Shown: positions 53,768 to 62,706, numbered from the stretch's first letter. The stretch: DNA of 64,000 bases from Marinomonas foliarum (GCF_003337275.1 NZ_QPJQ01000002.1:124001-188000), one strand, 5' to 3'. Numbers and translations are program-made. The notes: generated by a model not told the origin, from the sequence alone.

Positions 53768-55495
53768 ATGACACCTTCGTTAATAAAACGACGTTTTATG
53801 GACAGTGCTTCCATGGACAACCAGCTGCGCTGGTTGTCCATTGGACTGTTCGTGTTGATCGCAACAATAAGCGTATTACCAAGTCTACGTTTATTGGTAG
53901 AAGCCTTGAGCCATACTACCTTTTCGACATCTTCACCAATGGCTGAAGTACTGCGCAGTGAACGAACTTGGATAGCCTTACGTAATAGTTTCTACACCTC
54001 AGGTTTAGGCACTCTTATCGCGGTGATTTTGGGGTGCGGCTTTGGTTTTGTGGTGACGTTAACCAATATTCGTGGCCGTGGTATTTGGGTATTTTGCTTT
54101 ATGTTGCCGATGATGATCCCGCCACAAGTGACGGCGTTGAGTTGGTTGCAATTATTTGGCCCAGCGAGCCCAATTTTAAATACTCTGGGCATAGAGCCTG
54201 CGTTGGGAAGCCCACAACCTATGTATTCGGCAGAAGGCATTGCCTTATTGTTAGGCATACAAAGTGCGCCCTTGGTGTTTCTGGCCTTGCGTACACAGCT
54301 TATTTCATTGCCGCAGGATTTATTAGAAGCGGCTCAATTGTCCCGTGCTTCTCAGTTTCGAATTTGGGTCAATATCATTCTGCCTTTGTGTCGCAGTGCG
54401 ATTATTGCTGGCGCCGCGTTAGCCTTTGTTTCTTCTCTGGGGAATTTTGGTATTCCTGCGATGTTAGGAATTCCTGCAGGTTACATCGTTTTACCAACTT
54501 TGATTTATCAGAAAATGGCTGGATTTGGTAACGATATGTTGAGTCAAGTAGCGGGCTTGTCGATGATTATTGCATTGTTGGTATTGGCGGGCATGTTGTT
54601 ACAGCAATGGCTACAGCAACGCAGTCGTTATGCTTTATTGGGTCATACGGCGCAGTCTTTGTCTTTTCGTCTTAAACAATGGCGTTTGCTTCTCGAAATT
54701 CTGCTGGCTTTGGTGTTGTGTTTTATCTTGGTCGCGCCGCTGTTTGCCTTGATTGTCAGTTCATTGGTACCAGCGCTTGGCATGCCATTAAATGCGGAAA
54801 CTATTACCTTTGGCGCGTTTTACGAAATGATTGGGCGGCAAGGTGTTACGGTTAGAGCTTTCGAAAATAGCGCATTTTTGGCTTTTTCTAGCGCATTAGT
54901 ATTGATGCTGGTGTCTTTGCCACTGGGCTATTTGTTGATGCGTCTACCAATGCGAACTAGAGCTGTGATCGCCAGCTTGATCGAAGTGCCTTATGCCATC
55001 CCAGGCATAGTCTTAGCTATTGCTTTTATTTTGTTGTTCGCCAAGCCTTTACCTTTTATTGAGGTCAGCTTGTACGGCACTTTAGGTATTATTTTCTTGG
55101 CGTATTTGTCTTGTTTTTTGAGCGTGTGTTTGAAGCCAGTATTAAGTGCCATGTCTCAGCTTGACCCCGCTTTAGAAGAAGCCGCTCAGCTTGCTGGCGC
55201 AAGGCCGATACAGCGCTTGATGGATATTATTTTACCTCTCACTGCACCCGCCTTTTTCGCTGGTGGATTATTAGTGTTTTTGATCTCAATTAATGAACTG
55301 ACGGTGTCCGCTTTGTTGTGGAGTGCGGGCAATGAAACCCTGGGTGTATTGATTTTTAATCTCGATGAAAGTGGCGACAGTGTTTTGGCCTCGGCCATTG
55401 CTGTGCTAGTGGTTTTGCTGGTCGCAGGGCTAATGAGTTTATTGAGTCTGTTTGCCCCTCGTCTGCCCAAAGGAGTGATTCCATGGCACGGTTAA
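53768..55495 (+). CDS. ABC permease with two fused membrane domains
   Basis: 575 aa with about twelve transmembrane helices: two complete permease domains fused head to tail as in FbpB/AfuB. EAA loops: LLEAAQLSRASQFRIWVNII (core EAAQLSRASQF) in the first half and LEEAAQLAGARPIQRLMDII (core EEAAQLAGARPIQR) in the second. Starts five bases after the binding-protein gene and overlaps the ATPase gene by 13 bases. Moves the ligand across the inner membrane. Confidence 0.92.
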   Translation: MTPSLIKRRFMDSASMDNQLRWLSIGLFVLIATISVLPSLRLLVEALSHTTFSTSSPMAEVLRSERTWIALRNSFYTSGLGTLIAVILGCGFGFVVTLTNIRGRGIWVFCFMLPMMIPPQVTALSWLQLFGPASPILNTLGIEPALGSPQPMYSAEGIALLLGIQSAPLVFLALRTQLISLPQDLLEAAQLSRASQFRIWVNIILPLCRSAIIAGAALAFVSSLGNFGIPAMLGIPAGYIVLPTLIYQKMAGFGNDMLSQVAGLSMIIALLVLAGMLLQQWLQQRSRYALLGHTAQSLSFRLKQWRLLLEILLALVLCFILVAPLFALIVSSLVPALGMPLNAETITFGAFYEMIGRQGVTVRAFENSAFLAFSSALVLMLVSLPLGYLLMRLPMRTRAVIASLIEVPYAIPGIVLAIAFILLFAKPLPFIEVSLYGTLGIIFLAYLSCFLSVCLKPVLSAMSQLDPALEEAAQLAGARPIQRLMDIILPLTAPAFFAGGLLVFLISINELTVSALLWSAGNETLGVLIFNLDESGDSVLASAIAVLVVLLVAGLMSLLSLFAPRLPKGVIPWHG

Positions 55496-56526
55496 TATTG
55501 GATGGTGTTGAAAAATCTTTTCATGGTGCGCCGGTTGTAAAAGATTTGAATTTAACCATTGAGCCGGGTGAGTTTGTTGCCTTACTTGGGCCAAGCGGTT
55601 GTGGTAAATCGACCATTTTAAGAATGCTGGCAGGATTTGAGAAGGTTTCAAATGGTCAAATTATTCATGGCGATGACTGTCTTTCTAGTTCGATGCGTCA
55701 TGTACCAACAGAAGAAAGAAACTTCGGCATGGTGTTTCAATCCTATGCACTTTGGCCTCATATGACGGTGAAAGAAAATGTCGGCTACCCGCTGAAAGTA
55801 CAGAAAACACCGACAGCTGAACGTAATAAGCGCATACAAGACGCTCTGGAAATTGTTCAGTTAGAAGAGTTCGCCGATCGTTTGCCAGCGCAACTAAGTG
55901 GCGGTCAGCGTCAGCGCGTGGCGTTAGCGCGTAGTTTGGTCACCGAGCCAGATGTGGTGTTGTTTGACGAACCGCTCGCCAACTTAGATAGACATTTGCG
56001 AGCGACGATGGAAGAAACCTTCCGCGCCTTTCACAAACGCACAGGCGCGACCATGGTTTATGTCACCCATGATCAATCCGAAGCCATGTCATTGGCCGAT
56101 AAAATTGCTGTGTTGAATAAAGGGCAGTTGGTGCAATGGGGAACGCCTCAGGAACTGTATGCAAGACCGAGAAATACTTGGCTAGCGAATTTTATTGGTC
56201 GAGGTTCTGTGTTGTCAGTGGCTGCGGTTGCTCCTTCGCAATACTTGAATGGTGCCAATTTGCACGAGTTGATTGACCAGCATTCGCCGGACAGGGCGGC
56301 CAGTTCTGTGCTCGTGCGTCCACAAGATATTCATTTCGTCAGCGCGGACGATTCAGCACTGATTGTTAGCGTTCACAGCTGTATTTTTCGTGGCGAGCGT
56401 TACGATATTGAACTGACGCTAAAAGATGGCCATCGCTTACTCGCGTACAGCGATGTGCCTATGGCGCTAGACAGTCAGCATCATATTCGTCTTGGGCAAG
56501 CTTGGTCGCTTGAGCGTGAAGTATGA
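55483..56526 (+). CDS. ABC transporter ATPase (FbpC/PotA type)
   Basis: 347 aa. Walker A GPSGCGKST (36-44), Q-loop VFQSYALWPH, signature LSGGQ (138-142), Walker B VVLFDEP (158-164), switch His in VTHDQSEA, and a C-terminal TOBE-type domain from about 240. Strong ribosome site AAAGGAGTGATTCC inside the permease gene. Its stop overlaps the start of the MBL gene (ATGA). The sequence type covers iron, polyamine and phosphonate importers, so it does not define the ligand. Confidence 0.94.
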   Translation: MARLILDGVEKSFHGAPVVKDLNLTIEPGEFVALLGPSGCGKSTILRMLAGFEKVSNGQIIHGDDCLSSSMRHVPTEERNFGMVFQSYALWPHMTVKENVGYPLKVQKTPTAERNKRIQDALEIVQLEEFADRLPAQLSGGQRQRVALARSLVTEPDVVLFDEPLANLDRHLRATMEETFRAFHKRTGATMVYVTHDQSEAMSLADKIAVLNKGQLVQWGTPQELYARPRNTWLANFIGRGSVLSVAAVAPSQYLNGANLHELIDQHSPDRAASSVLVRPQDIHFVSADDSALIVSVHSCIFRGERYDIELTLKDGHRLLAYSDVPMALDSQHHIRLGQAWSLEREV

Positions 56527-57584
56527 AGGTCATTATTGATATTCTAAGTGGCGCAGGAAGGAAAACTGCTGCCGCGATTTTGGTGACCTACGAAGCGGAC
56601 AACCAGTCAAAACCAATTCGTTTTTTACTCGACGCGGGTGGCGCGTTAGAAGTGGGCGAAGACAAAGGCTGGACGCAACCAGATCACTTAGACGCGATTT
56701 TCATTTCCCATGATCATCAAGATCACATGGGCGGTTTGATCGACATCGATAGCCAAGTTCCGGTATACGCGACGTTACCCGTTCAGCAGCAATTGCCAGC
56801 GCATTTGAATCTTCATACTTTGCCTATTTGCGGGACGACGATTGTGTCTGGTATTAAGGTGACAACAGGTTCGGCAGGCCATTCCTTTGGCGGTGTGTGG
56901 TTGCATCTTGATGTGGGTGATGGTGTCTTTTACAGCGGTGATTTTAGCCTCGAATCCGGTTTGTATCCTTTTACAATGCCGCCACAAGCGAATGTTGCTT
57001 TACTCGATGCGTCCTATGGTTTGTACGACAATTCATTAGAGCAATGTAAAAACGCCCTGCTGCATTATCTCAATGACGAGCGCGCATTGCTGATGCCGGT
57101 TCCGCAAACGGGACGAGCGTTAGAAATGGCCAGCTGGCTAACGTCGATAGGTTTCCATGATTGGTCTCTAGCAGAAGATTGCATTGCGCCAGAAAATGTT
57201 TTGGATGGGCCTGAAGGTTGTGTGTGTGCCGAAATTCGACCTGTCTTGCAAAGTATGAAAAGCCAACCATTTAACCCTGATGCAAAGGTGGTGCTGTGCG
57301 GTGATCCTGATGGGTTGGGTGGCGAAGCGGCAGTTTTATTGCAGCAGCCAGAGCGATATTTGCCGGTTTATACCGGACATTTGCCAGAACACGCTCGTCA
57401 GGCCGTGAGCGAAGACAGGGCGCATTTCGAACGTTGGAATGTGCATCCGCGTAAGCAAGATCTAAAGCAGCTGGTGGATCATCTTGGCTGCCGTATTTGT
57501 GTTCCCTTGTTTCACACCATGAAAGATCTAAATGAGTGGCGACAGGCTCTTGGCCCAAGCGTTACTGCAGATTCTTATATTTAG
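56523..57584 (+). CDS. Beta-CASP-type metallo-beta-lactamase hydrolase
   Basis: 353 aa. MBL fold with the metal motif HDHQDH (63-68), His120 in AGHSFGG and Asp140 in YSGDF. The insert looks like a beta-CASP domain: DASYG (162-166) in place of the ESTYG of CPSF/RNase J-type proteins, PVPQTGRALEMASWL for the PxFxxGRxQE motif, CGDPDGLGG for the region before motif B, then VHPRKQDLKQLVDHLG and a final His331 in PLFHTM. Known beta-CASP proteins cut RNA or DNA. This one is short and sits in an importer operon, coupled by overlap with the ATPase gene and 22 bases before a phosphatase gene. It might be a phosphodiesterase for an imported small molecule, or a nuclease. Cytosolic. Confidence 0.78.
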   Translation: MKVIIDILSGAGRKTAAAILVTYEADNQSKPIRFLLDAGGALEVGEDKGWTQPDHLDAIFISHDHQDHMGGLIDIDSQVPVYATLPVQQQLPAHLNLHTLPICGTTIVSGIKVTTGSAGHSFGGVWLHLDVGDGVFYSGDFSLESGLYPFTMPPQANVALLDASYGLYDNSLEQCKNALLHYLNDERALLMPVPQTGRALEMASWLTSIGFHDWSLAEDCIAPENVLDGPEGCVCAEIRPVLQSMKSQPFNPDAKVVLCGDPDGLGGEAAVLLQQPERYLPVYTGHLPEHARQAVSEDRAHFERWNVHPRKQDLKQLVDHLGCRICVPLFHTMKDLNEWRQALGPSVTADSYI

Positions 57585-57606
57585 TTAGATTGTATAGAGT
57601 TAGATT

Positions 57607-58161
57607 ATGACCTTACTTGCTAAACCTTTCGTCTTTGCGCGACATGCGCAGAGCGAGTTTAATGCTGCGTTTCGTATCGGCGGTTTTACCGACAGTCCGT
57701 TAAGCGCAATGGGGATTCAACAAGCCAAAGAGGCAGCGCAAATATTAAGCGCCATTGATTGGAGTGTTGTGGTAACCAGTACTTTAAAACGCACCCAAGA
57801 AACGGCTTTTTATGCGCTACCAAAGCAAACTGCTCTGCCTTATGAGCAGCTTAAAGAGCGTAATTGGGGAGATCTTGAAGGCTGCCCGATAGAACAGCAA
57901 TTGCCCTATGACGTGACGCCGCCTAATGGCGAATCTTGGCAAGACTTTGAAGCCCGTGTGCTTAGTGCATTGAATGAGATCCTCAGCGAGTATTCATGGC
58001 CTCTGATTATTGCGCACTCTGGCGTTTATCGAGTGCTCAATAATGTCATCAACGGCACACCTTATTGCCCAAGAGTTGGCAATGTTACTCCTATTTCTTT
58101 TGTGCCTAGCGAAGATGAAAACAGCTGGGAAGTTACCTCTTTTAAAGGAAGTTTTATATGA
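57607..58161 (+). CDS. Histidine phosphatase superfamily protein
   Basis: 184 aa. Catalytic RHAQSEFN with phospho-His at His13 and Arg12; Arg62 in STLKRTQET; acid Glu in LKERNWGDLEG; second His137 in IAHSGV. Compact form as in PhoE/CobC-like phosphomonoesterases. No signal peptide, so it acts in the cytoplasm on a soluble phosphate ester. Its stop overlaps the ATG of the HAD gene (ATGA). Confidence 0.9.
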   Translation: MTLLAKPFVFARHAQSEFNAAFRIGGFTDSPLSAMGIQQAKEAAQILSAIDWSVVVTSTLKRTQETAFYALPKQTALPYEQLKERNWGDLEGCPIEQQLPYDVTPPNGESWQDFEARVLSALNEILSEYSWPLIIAHSGVYRVLNNVINGTPYCPRVGNVTPISFVPSEDENSWEVTSFKGSFI

Positions 58162-58610
58162 TACCAAATACCATAATTGTGGATTTAGATGGCACGCTTG
58201 CCAAGTTCGATCACACTGAAGTTGCTCATTGGGTGCTCGGTGCAGAAAAACATTGGGATCCTTTTTTTGAGCATATGAAACATGCACCAGTGATCGAAAA
58301 CGTACTGCGCTTGGTGAATATTCTCAAGCAACAAGGTCAACATATTTTAATTTGCAGTGGCCGTCCTGAGTCCCATAAACAGCATTCGCTTGAATGGATT
58401 CAAAAACACAATATTCCGTGTGACGGTATTTATTTACGTCCTGAACACGCCGATGCCTTGCCAGACGAGGACGTTAAAAAAGCCTTATTGGAGAAAATTC
58501 ACGAAGATGGTTTCACGCCTTGGCTGGTATTGGATGACCGCGACGCTGTGGTGCAAGGCTGGCGTAACCTAGGGTTGACTTGCCTACAATGTGCGCCGGG
58601 GAATTTCTAA
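58158..58610 (+). CDS. HAD phosphatase like the T4 polynucleotide kinase 3'-phosphatase domain
   Basis: 150 aa. HAD motif I DLDGTLA (Asp9, Asp11), motif II CSGRP (Ser67), motif III Lys in VKKALL, motif IV LDDRDAVVQGWR (Asp126, Asp127), and the end LTCLQCAPGNF. The segment DDRxxVVxxWRxxGxxCxQxAxGxF matches the phosphatase half of T4 Pnkp remarkably well; the kinase half is missing. Such domains remove 3'-phosphates or 2',3'-cyclic phosphates from nucleic acid ends, but lone copies may act on small molecules. Last gene of the operon, overlapping the histidine phosphatase gene. Confidence 0.85.
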   Translation: MIPNTIIVDLDGTLAKFDHTEVAHWVLGAEKHWDPFFEHMKHAPVIENVLRLVNILKQQGQHILICSGRPESHKQHSLEWIQKHNIPCDGIYLRPEHADALPDEDVKKALLEKIHEDGFTPWLVLDDRDAVVQGWRNLGLTCLQCAPGNF

Positions 58611-58684
58611 TGTTTCTCGCATGTAGGTATAAGGTGCTAATTTTATAATATAAGATCTTAAGCTGAAGAGGTTAGCTATTTATT

Positions 58685-58885
58685 ATGAAACTTATCATTC
58701 TAGTTTTTATTCTTTTTTCGGTCGTCAGTTGCAGTAAAAAAGCCTTATATACCAATCTACAATATAACCATACTTCTGCCTGTGAGAAATTAAAATCGAA
58801 TCAGTATGAGGATTGTATGAGCCAGTACAGTGACTCTTACGAGGACTACACAGCAAAACGTCAAGGGACAACATTGAATAAATAG
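58685..58885 (+). CDS. Small lipoprotein
   Basis: 66 aa. Signal with lipobox VVSC (Cys16), then a short polar domain with two Cys at ACEKL and EDCMSQ, eleven residues apart, likely a disulfide in the periplasm. Pattern YNH-x4-CEKL-x6-YEDCM recalls small uncharacterised lipoproteins of marine gammaproteobacteria. Its own start region has AGAGG somewhat far upstream (about 14 bases). Function unknown. Confidence 0.65.
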   Translation: MKLIILVFILFSVVSCSKKALYTNLQYNHTSACEKLKSNQYEDCMSQYSDSYEDYTAKRQGTTLNK

Positions 58886-58960
58886 CTAATTTTATCCTCG
58901 TGACTAGCCTTGTTATCTAGCTCGCGCTAGCATGAGGAAATTTCTTTCGGAGCTTGGCTC

Positions 58961-60136
58961 ATGTTTCAACTTGTTCTTCTTAGTAATCAACAACATATCG
59001 ATGTAGCGAATCTGTCGTTGTCTGCCGAATTAATGGGCCTGCCGAAAGACATTCCAATTAGCGTACAGCAGACTTGTCTAATGGGCGGTAAGCAAACTGG
59101 TTCGCGTTTGATCACTTTGACCGTGGGAGACTCTGTGGTTCGTGTTGTGCCGACTCGTGGCATGGCGGTTCTTGATGTCGTTAGGAAAGATACGGCAGGA
59201 AAGGACGTACGCTTTGGTTGGGATTCACCTGTTAAAGAAGTGGTTCATCCAAGCTTTATTAATCAAGAAACATCTGGCGGTATTGGTTGGTTAGATGGTT
59301 TTAACGAGATGATTGTACGTTGTGGTTACCAGTGGGCAGGTCACCCAGGCCAAGATGGCGATGAGTTTTTGACATTGCACGGTCGTATTCAAAATACACC
59401 TGCTGACGAAGTAACTTTAGAAGTCGAGCAAGTGCCGCCGTATCGTGTGACCTTGCGCGGCCGAGTTGATGAAAAGCGTTTTAAGTCCACTAATTTCGAA
59501 CTACATACTGTCTTGTCACTCACTCCTGATGAGCCATATTTATTGATTGAAGATACCTTGACCAACAAAGGCAGCTATCCACGCGAATACCAAGCGATCT
59601 ACCACAATAACTTTGCTCAGCCGATTCTTGAAAATGGTGCGCAACTTCATGTTCCCATGGCGGAATTGTCACCGTTTAATGACTATGCTGCTGGTGGTTT
59701 GAGTGATTGGAATCAAGTGCCTGCGCCCACCAAAGATTTTGACGAAATGGTGTTTAATATTCGCCCGCTGAGTGACAAGAATGGTTTTTCCCATGCGTTA
59801 TTGCATAATGCAGAGGCAAGCCGTGGTATAGAAGTGAGTTATCAAACTAATACTTTGCCAGTACTGACCATATGGAAAAATACGGACACACTAGAACAAG
59901 GTTACGTAATGGGAATCGAGCCGGGCACCAGCTTTGCTTATAACCGCTCTTATCAGCGTAATTTAGGTTTGGTGCCGACGATTGACGCGGGTGAGTCGAA
60001 ACACTTTGTTGTGCGTTTTGGTTTGTTAACGGATGAAAGTCAAATCAAAGCCAGTGTGGAGAATATCGCTCAAATACAAAGTGCTCAAACCGCTCAGATG
60101 TTGTCTACGCCGATTGTGCGCCTTGGTGAAGCATAG
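58961..60136 (+). CDS. DUF4432 protein (aldose-1-epimerase superfamily)
   Basis: 391 aa of the galactose-mutarotase-like fold. Segments VVPTRGMAVLDV, GGIGWLDGFNEMIVRCG, LHGRIQNTPA, YHNNFAQPIL and MGIEPGTSFAYNR match the DUF4432 group and provide the His, Asn and Glu expected at a sugar-binding site. A sugar epimerase role is likely but the substrate is unknown. No signal peptide. Start preceded by GGAG. Its last 32 bases overlap the convergent GGCT gene. Confidence 0.85.
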   Translation: MFQLVLLSNQQHIDVANLSLSAELMGLPKDIPISVQQTCLMGGKQTGSRLITLTVGDSVVRVVPTRGMAVLDVVRKDTAGKDVRFGWDSPVKEVVHPSFINQETSGGIGWLDGFNEMIVRCGYQWAGHPGQDGDEFLTLHGRIQNTPADEVTLEVEQVPPYRVTLRGRVDEKRFKSTNFELHTVLSLTPDEPYLLIEDTLTNKGSYPREYQAIYHNNFAQPILENGAQLHVPMAELSPFNDYAAGGLSDWNQVPAPTKDFDEMVFNIRPLSDKNGFSHALLHNAEASRGIEVSYQTNTLPVLTIWKNTDTLEQGYVMGIEPGTSFAYNRSYQRNLGLVPTIDAGESKHFVVRFGLLTDESQIKASVENIAQIQSAQTAQMLSTPIVRLGEA

Positions 60137-60515
60137 AGGTTCGGGAGTATCGCTCCCAATCACCAGCTTCCATATAGGGTGCGTTATCGAGAGATTTGTT
60201 ATAAACATAAATCCAGCCTCTACCGTAAGGCGAGAAAACACGCTTTCTAACATACATAGAGCTTTCTGGCGTTTTTGGGTCGTAGCCTTCCAGTTGATCC
60301 AAAGACGCGAGTATCTCGTCTGATACGTCGTACCATTCCACTCGAATTCGGCCGCTTTCGTCATGGGTCGAAGCAATACCTGGAAAGTTACCTAGGTTGT
60401 GCATGCGAAAACCAGTTAGCCAGCCTAAACCGATGCGTTTGCATTCGGTAAGAAGTTCATGATTATTGAGCCCCTCACGAAGCGTTCCGTACACAGCAAC
60501 AATGTTTGTAGGCAT
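60105..60515 (-). CDS. Gamma-glutamylcyclotransferase family protein (YtfP-like)
   Basis: 136 aa from the ATG at 60515, which has GGA at -9; a longer frame adds an unlike N-terminus. GGCT fold: loop YGTLREG (about 8-14), FRMHNLGNFPGI, Glu in LDQLEGYDP as probable catalytic residue, then the YVRKRV and GWIYVYN strands. The last 10 residues come from the region overlapping the DUF4432 gene and look like a run-on, suggesting the original stop was lost. Substrate unknown. Confidence 0.83.
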   Translation of the reverse strand: MPTNIVAVYGTLREGLNNHELLTECKRIGLGWLTGFRMHNLGNFPGIASTHDESGRIRVEWYDVSDEILASLDQLEGYDPKTPESSMYVRKRVFSPYGRGWIYVYNKSLDNAPYMEAGDWERYSRTSMLHQGAQSA

Positions 60516-60653
60516 ATTGAATTCCATAATGACAATCAAAGTGCACAAGATGAACTTGGTGGCGGTGTATTTCAAGTCCTCTAGATGGAAATTACAATGC
60601 CATGACACAACCTTGATGCATTCATGAAACTACGGACATTTGAATCGTTCGAC

Positions 60654-61724
60654 TCAGCCTTTCACGAGATTTTGACCGTGCGCTTTTTCATGATCAAGCA
60701 GCCAGCGTTTTCTCTCTAATCCTCCCGCGTAACCGGTTAAGCTGCCATCCTTACCAATGACTCGATGGCAAGGAATAACAATGGCAACACGGTTCATACC
60801 GTTGGCTCTGGCGACAGCTCGTACAGCTTTGGGATTATCCAGGCGTGTTGCTTGTTCTTGATAGCTTGCTGTTTCACCAAATGGAATGGTGCCAAGCATC
60901 TGCCAAACGGCATTTTGAAAGTCGGTTCCTGGAGTATGAAGGGATACATTAAATTCGCTTCGTTTGCCTGAGAAGTATTCTGCTAACTCTTGTTTTAGTT
61001 GCTTAATATGCGCATTTTCACCCGCAACGATAGGCGCTTTCAAACGACGCTGTAAGTCTTCAAATTCAGTTTCTAACATACGTCGGTCAACGAATTCTAA
61101 TAGACAAATTCCTTCCTCTGTTGCGCAGACAAACATAGGGCCAATGGGCGTTGTTAGCCTATCGATTAAAATCACAGCATTCTCCAAATTTAGGGTTGGC
61201 GCATGGCCAAGTAACTTTTTAAAAGTGTAACCGAAACCACTTAAGGAATCGTAGCCTGAATCTAACGCGGTACTGGTGGCCGTTTTGCCTGTCTTTAGTT
61301 CCTGAAAGGCATAATTGATGCGATACATGCGCTGGAAGGTTTGAAATGTCATACCGTAGTGCTGATTAAACCAACGACGTACAAAGATGGGCCGTATTCC
61401 AGATTCTCTTAATGTTTGGTCGGTGATTTTTGCCTTAGTACAATCGCGTACGAGGTTTATCGCCACTTGTACTTCATACGGTGCTTCGTGAGTATTTTCA
61501 GTTGGTCGACAGACTTTGCAGGGGCGAAATCCTGCGTCCATTGCATCTTTGAAATGCGTGTAAAACACGACATTTTCGCGCTTTGGTTTACGTGCTCGAC
61601 AAGTCGCAATACAGAAAATAGACGTGGTTTTAACTCCCACAAAAAATACGCCAACGTAACTGGGCTCACGATTGAGTAAGGCTTGATAATAACCATCAGC
61701 TTGTTTTTCATTTGTTATTAACAT
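60654..61724 (-). CDS. ada: Ada: methylphosphotriester sensor, AraC HTH and O6-methylguanine transferase
   Basis: 356 aa, full-length Ada. The N-terminal zinc domain keeps Cys38, Cys42, Cys69 and Cys72 at exactly the E. coli positions (IFCIATCRAR; RPCKVC); Cys38 accepts methyl from phosphotriesters and turns Ada into an activator. AraC-type helix-turn-helix units at about 85-180. The C-terminal transferase domain has PCHRV with the acceptor Cys319 and the Arg/Asn helix VRAVARANGMN. Repairs O6-methylguanine and induces the adaptive response. alkB is not adjacent. No strong ribosome site. Confidence 0.94.
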   Translation of the reverse strand: MLITNEKQADGYYQALLNREPSYVGVFFVGVKTTSIFCIATCRARKPKRENVVFYTHFKDAMDAGFRPCKVCRPTENTHEAPYEVQVAINLVRDCTKAKITDQTLRESGIRPIFVRRWFNQHYGMTFQTFQRMYRINYAFQELKTGKTATSTALDSGYDSLSGFGYTFKKLLGHAPTLNLENAVILIDRLTTPIGPMFVCATEEGICLLEFVDRRMLETEFEDLQRRLKAPIVAGENAHIKQLKQELAEYFSGKRSEFNVSLHTPGTDFQNAVWQMLGTIPFGETASYQEQATRLDNPKAVRAVARANGMNRVAIVIPCHRVIGKDGSLTGYAGGLERKRWLLDHEKAHGQNLVKG

Positions 61725-61944
61725 GCGAATGTCCGTTTTGAATAGTTGTTTTTTAGATCGGCGTTGTGTTGATAAAACTAGGTTAGCTTGATTCTCTTTG
61801 TAGCAACAACCGAAAACTGAACGAGTATTTTTTATTGTTCTTCGAATAGAGGTAAATTATCTTTTGTCAGATTGACCAATACTCCTTATTATTCGTCCCT
61901 TCTTCAGGTCCTAGCTTCTTTGAGAGTAATCTAAGGATGATGTT

Positions 61945-62706
61945 ATGGATTACAGTTTATTTACTGTGTCTCTTTTGATTGGTACAGGTTTTATTGCTGG
62001 CATTATCAATACGCTGGCTGGAGGCGGTTCAAATTTAACATTGCCAGCGCTGATGGTTATGGGAATGCCGGCAGACATCGCCAATGCAACAAACCGAGTT
62101 GGTGTGTTTTTACAGAATGTGGCGGCGACCTTTGGTTTTCGCAAAGCGAAGAAGCTTGATAATGCGGACATCTTGCCAGTAATGATTCCGTCGTTACTTG
62201 GTGGCGTGGTCGGTGCGTTTGCTGCCAGTTATGCACCAGAAAATTGGCTTAAACCTTTGCTATTGAGCGCCATGATTGGCATGACGATTATCATGATTGT
62301 TCGTCCTACCATGATGGCTCCACCAGAAGGTACAGTCCCTTTTAAAGTATCGGAAAAGCCAAGCGCATGGATTGCCTTATTTGTTGCAGGTGTATACGGC
62401 GGTTTTGTTCAAGCTGGCGTGGGCTTCATTTTAATTGCCGCATTGGCCGGGACACTTCGTTATGACCTTGTGCGAACGAATGCATTGAAAATGGTCTGTA
62501 CGTTAGGTTTTACCGCTTTGGCATTAGGCGTTTTTATTTGGAATGATCAGATTCTGTGGATTCCTGGCCTAATACTGGCTTCTGGTACCATGCTAGGATC
62601 CTTCCTCGCTGTGAAAATGGCAATTAAAGCCAACCCAAAACATCTAAAATGGTTTCTTTTCATTATGACCGTTTGTGGCAGTGCTGCTGCTCTTTTAAGT
62701 GATTAA
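61945..62706 (+). CDS. TauE/SafE family permease
   Basis: 253 aa, about eight transmembrane segments in two repeats; AGIINTLAGGGSNLTLPALM (residues 19-38, core NTLAGGGSNLTLPAL) and YGGFVQAGVGFILIAAL. This is the YfcA-like branch. Exports or imports small anions such as sulfonates; substrate unknown. AAGGA precedes the ATG. Divergent from ada; 28 bases upstream of the PaiB-like gene, with which it is probably co-transcribed. Confidence 0.87.
   Translation: MDYSLFTVSLLIGTGFIAGIINTLAGGGSNLTLPALMVMGMPADIANATNRVGVFLQNVAATFGFRKAKKLDNADILPVMIPSLLGGVVGAFAASYAPENWLKPLLLSAMIGMTIIMIVRPTMMAPPEGTVPFKVSEKPSAWIALFVAGVYGGFVQAGVGFILIAALAGTLRYDLVRTNALKMVCTLGFTALALGVFIWNDQILWIPGLILASGTMLGSFLAVKMAIKANPKHLKWFLFIMTVCGSAAALLSD

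Noticed and set aside
52785..56526. Iron(III) ABC transporter (fbpABC)
   Set aside because: General similarity fits, but the binding protein lacks the iron Tyr pair, and the operon context is phosphohydrolases and a DeoR regulator.
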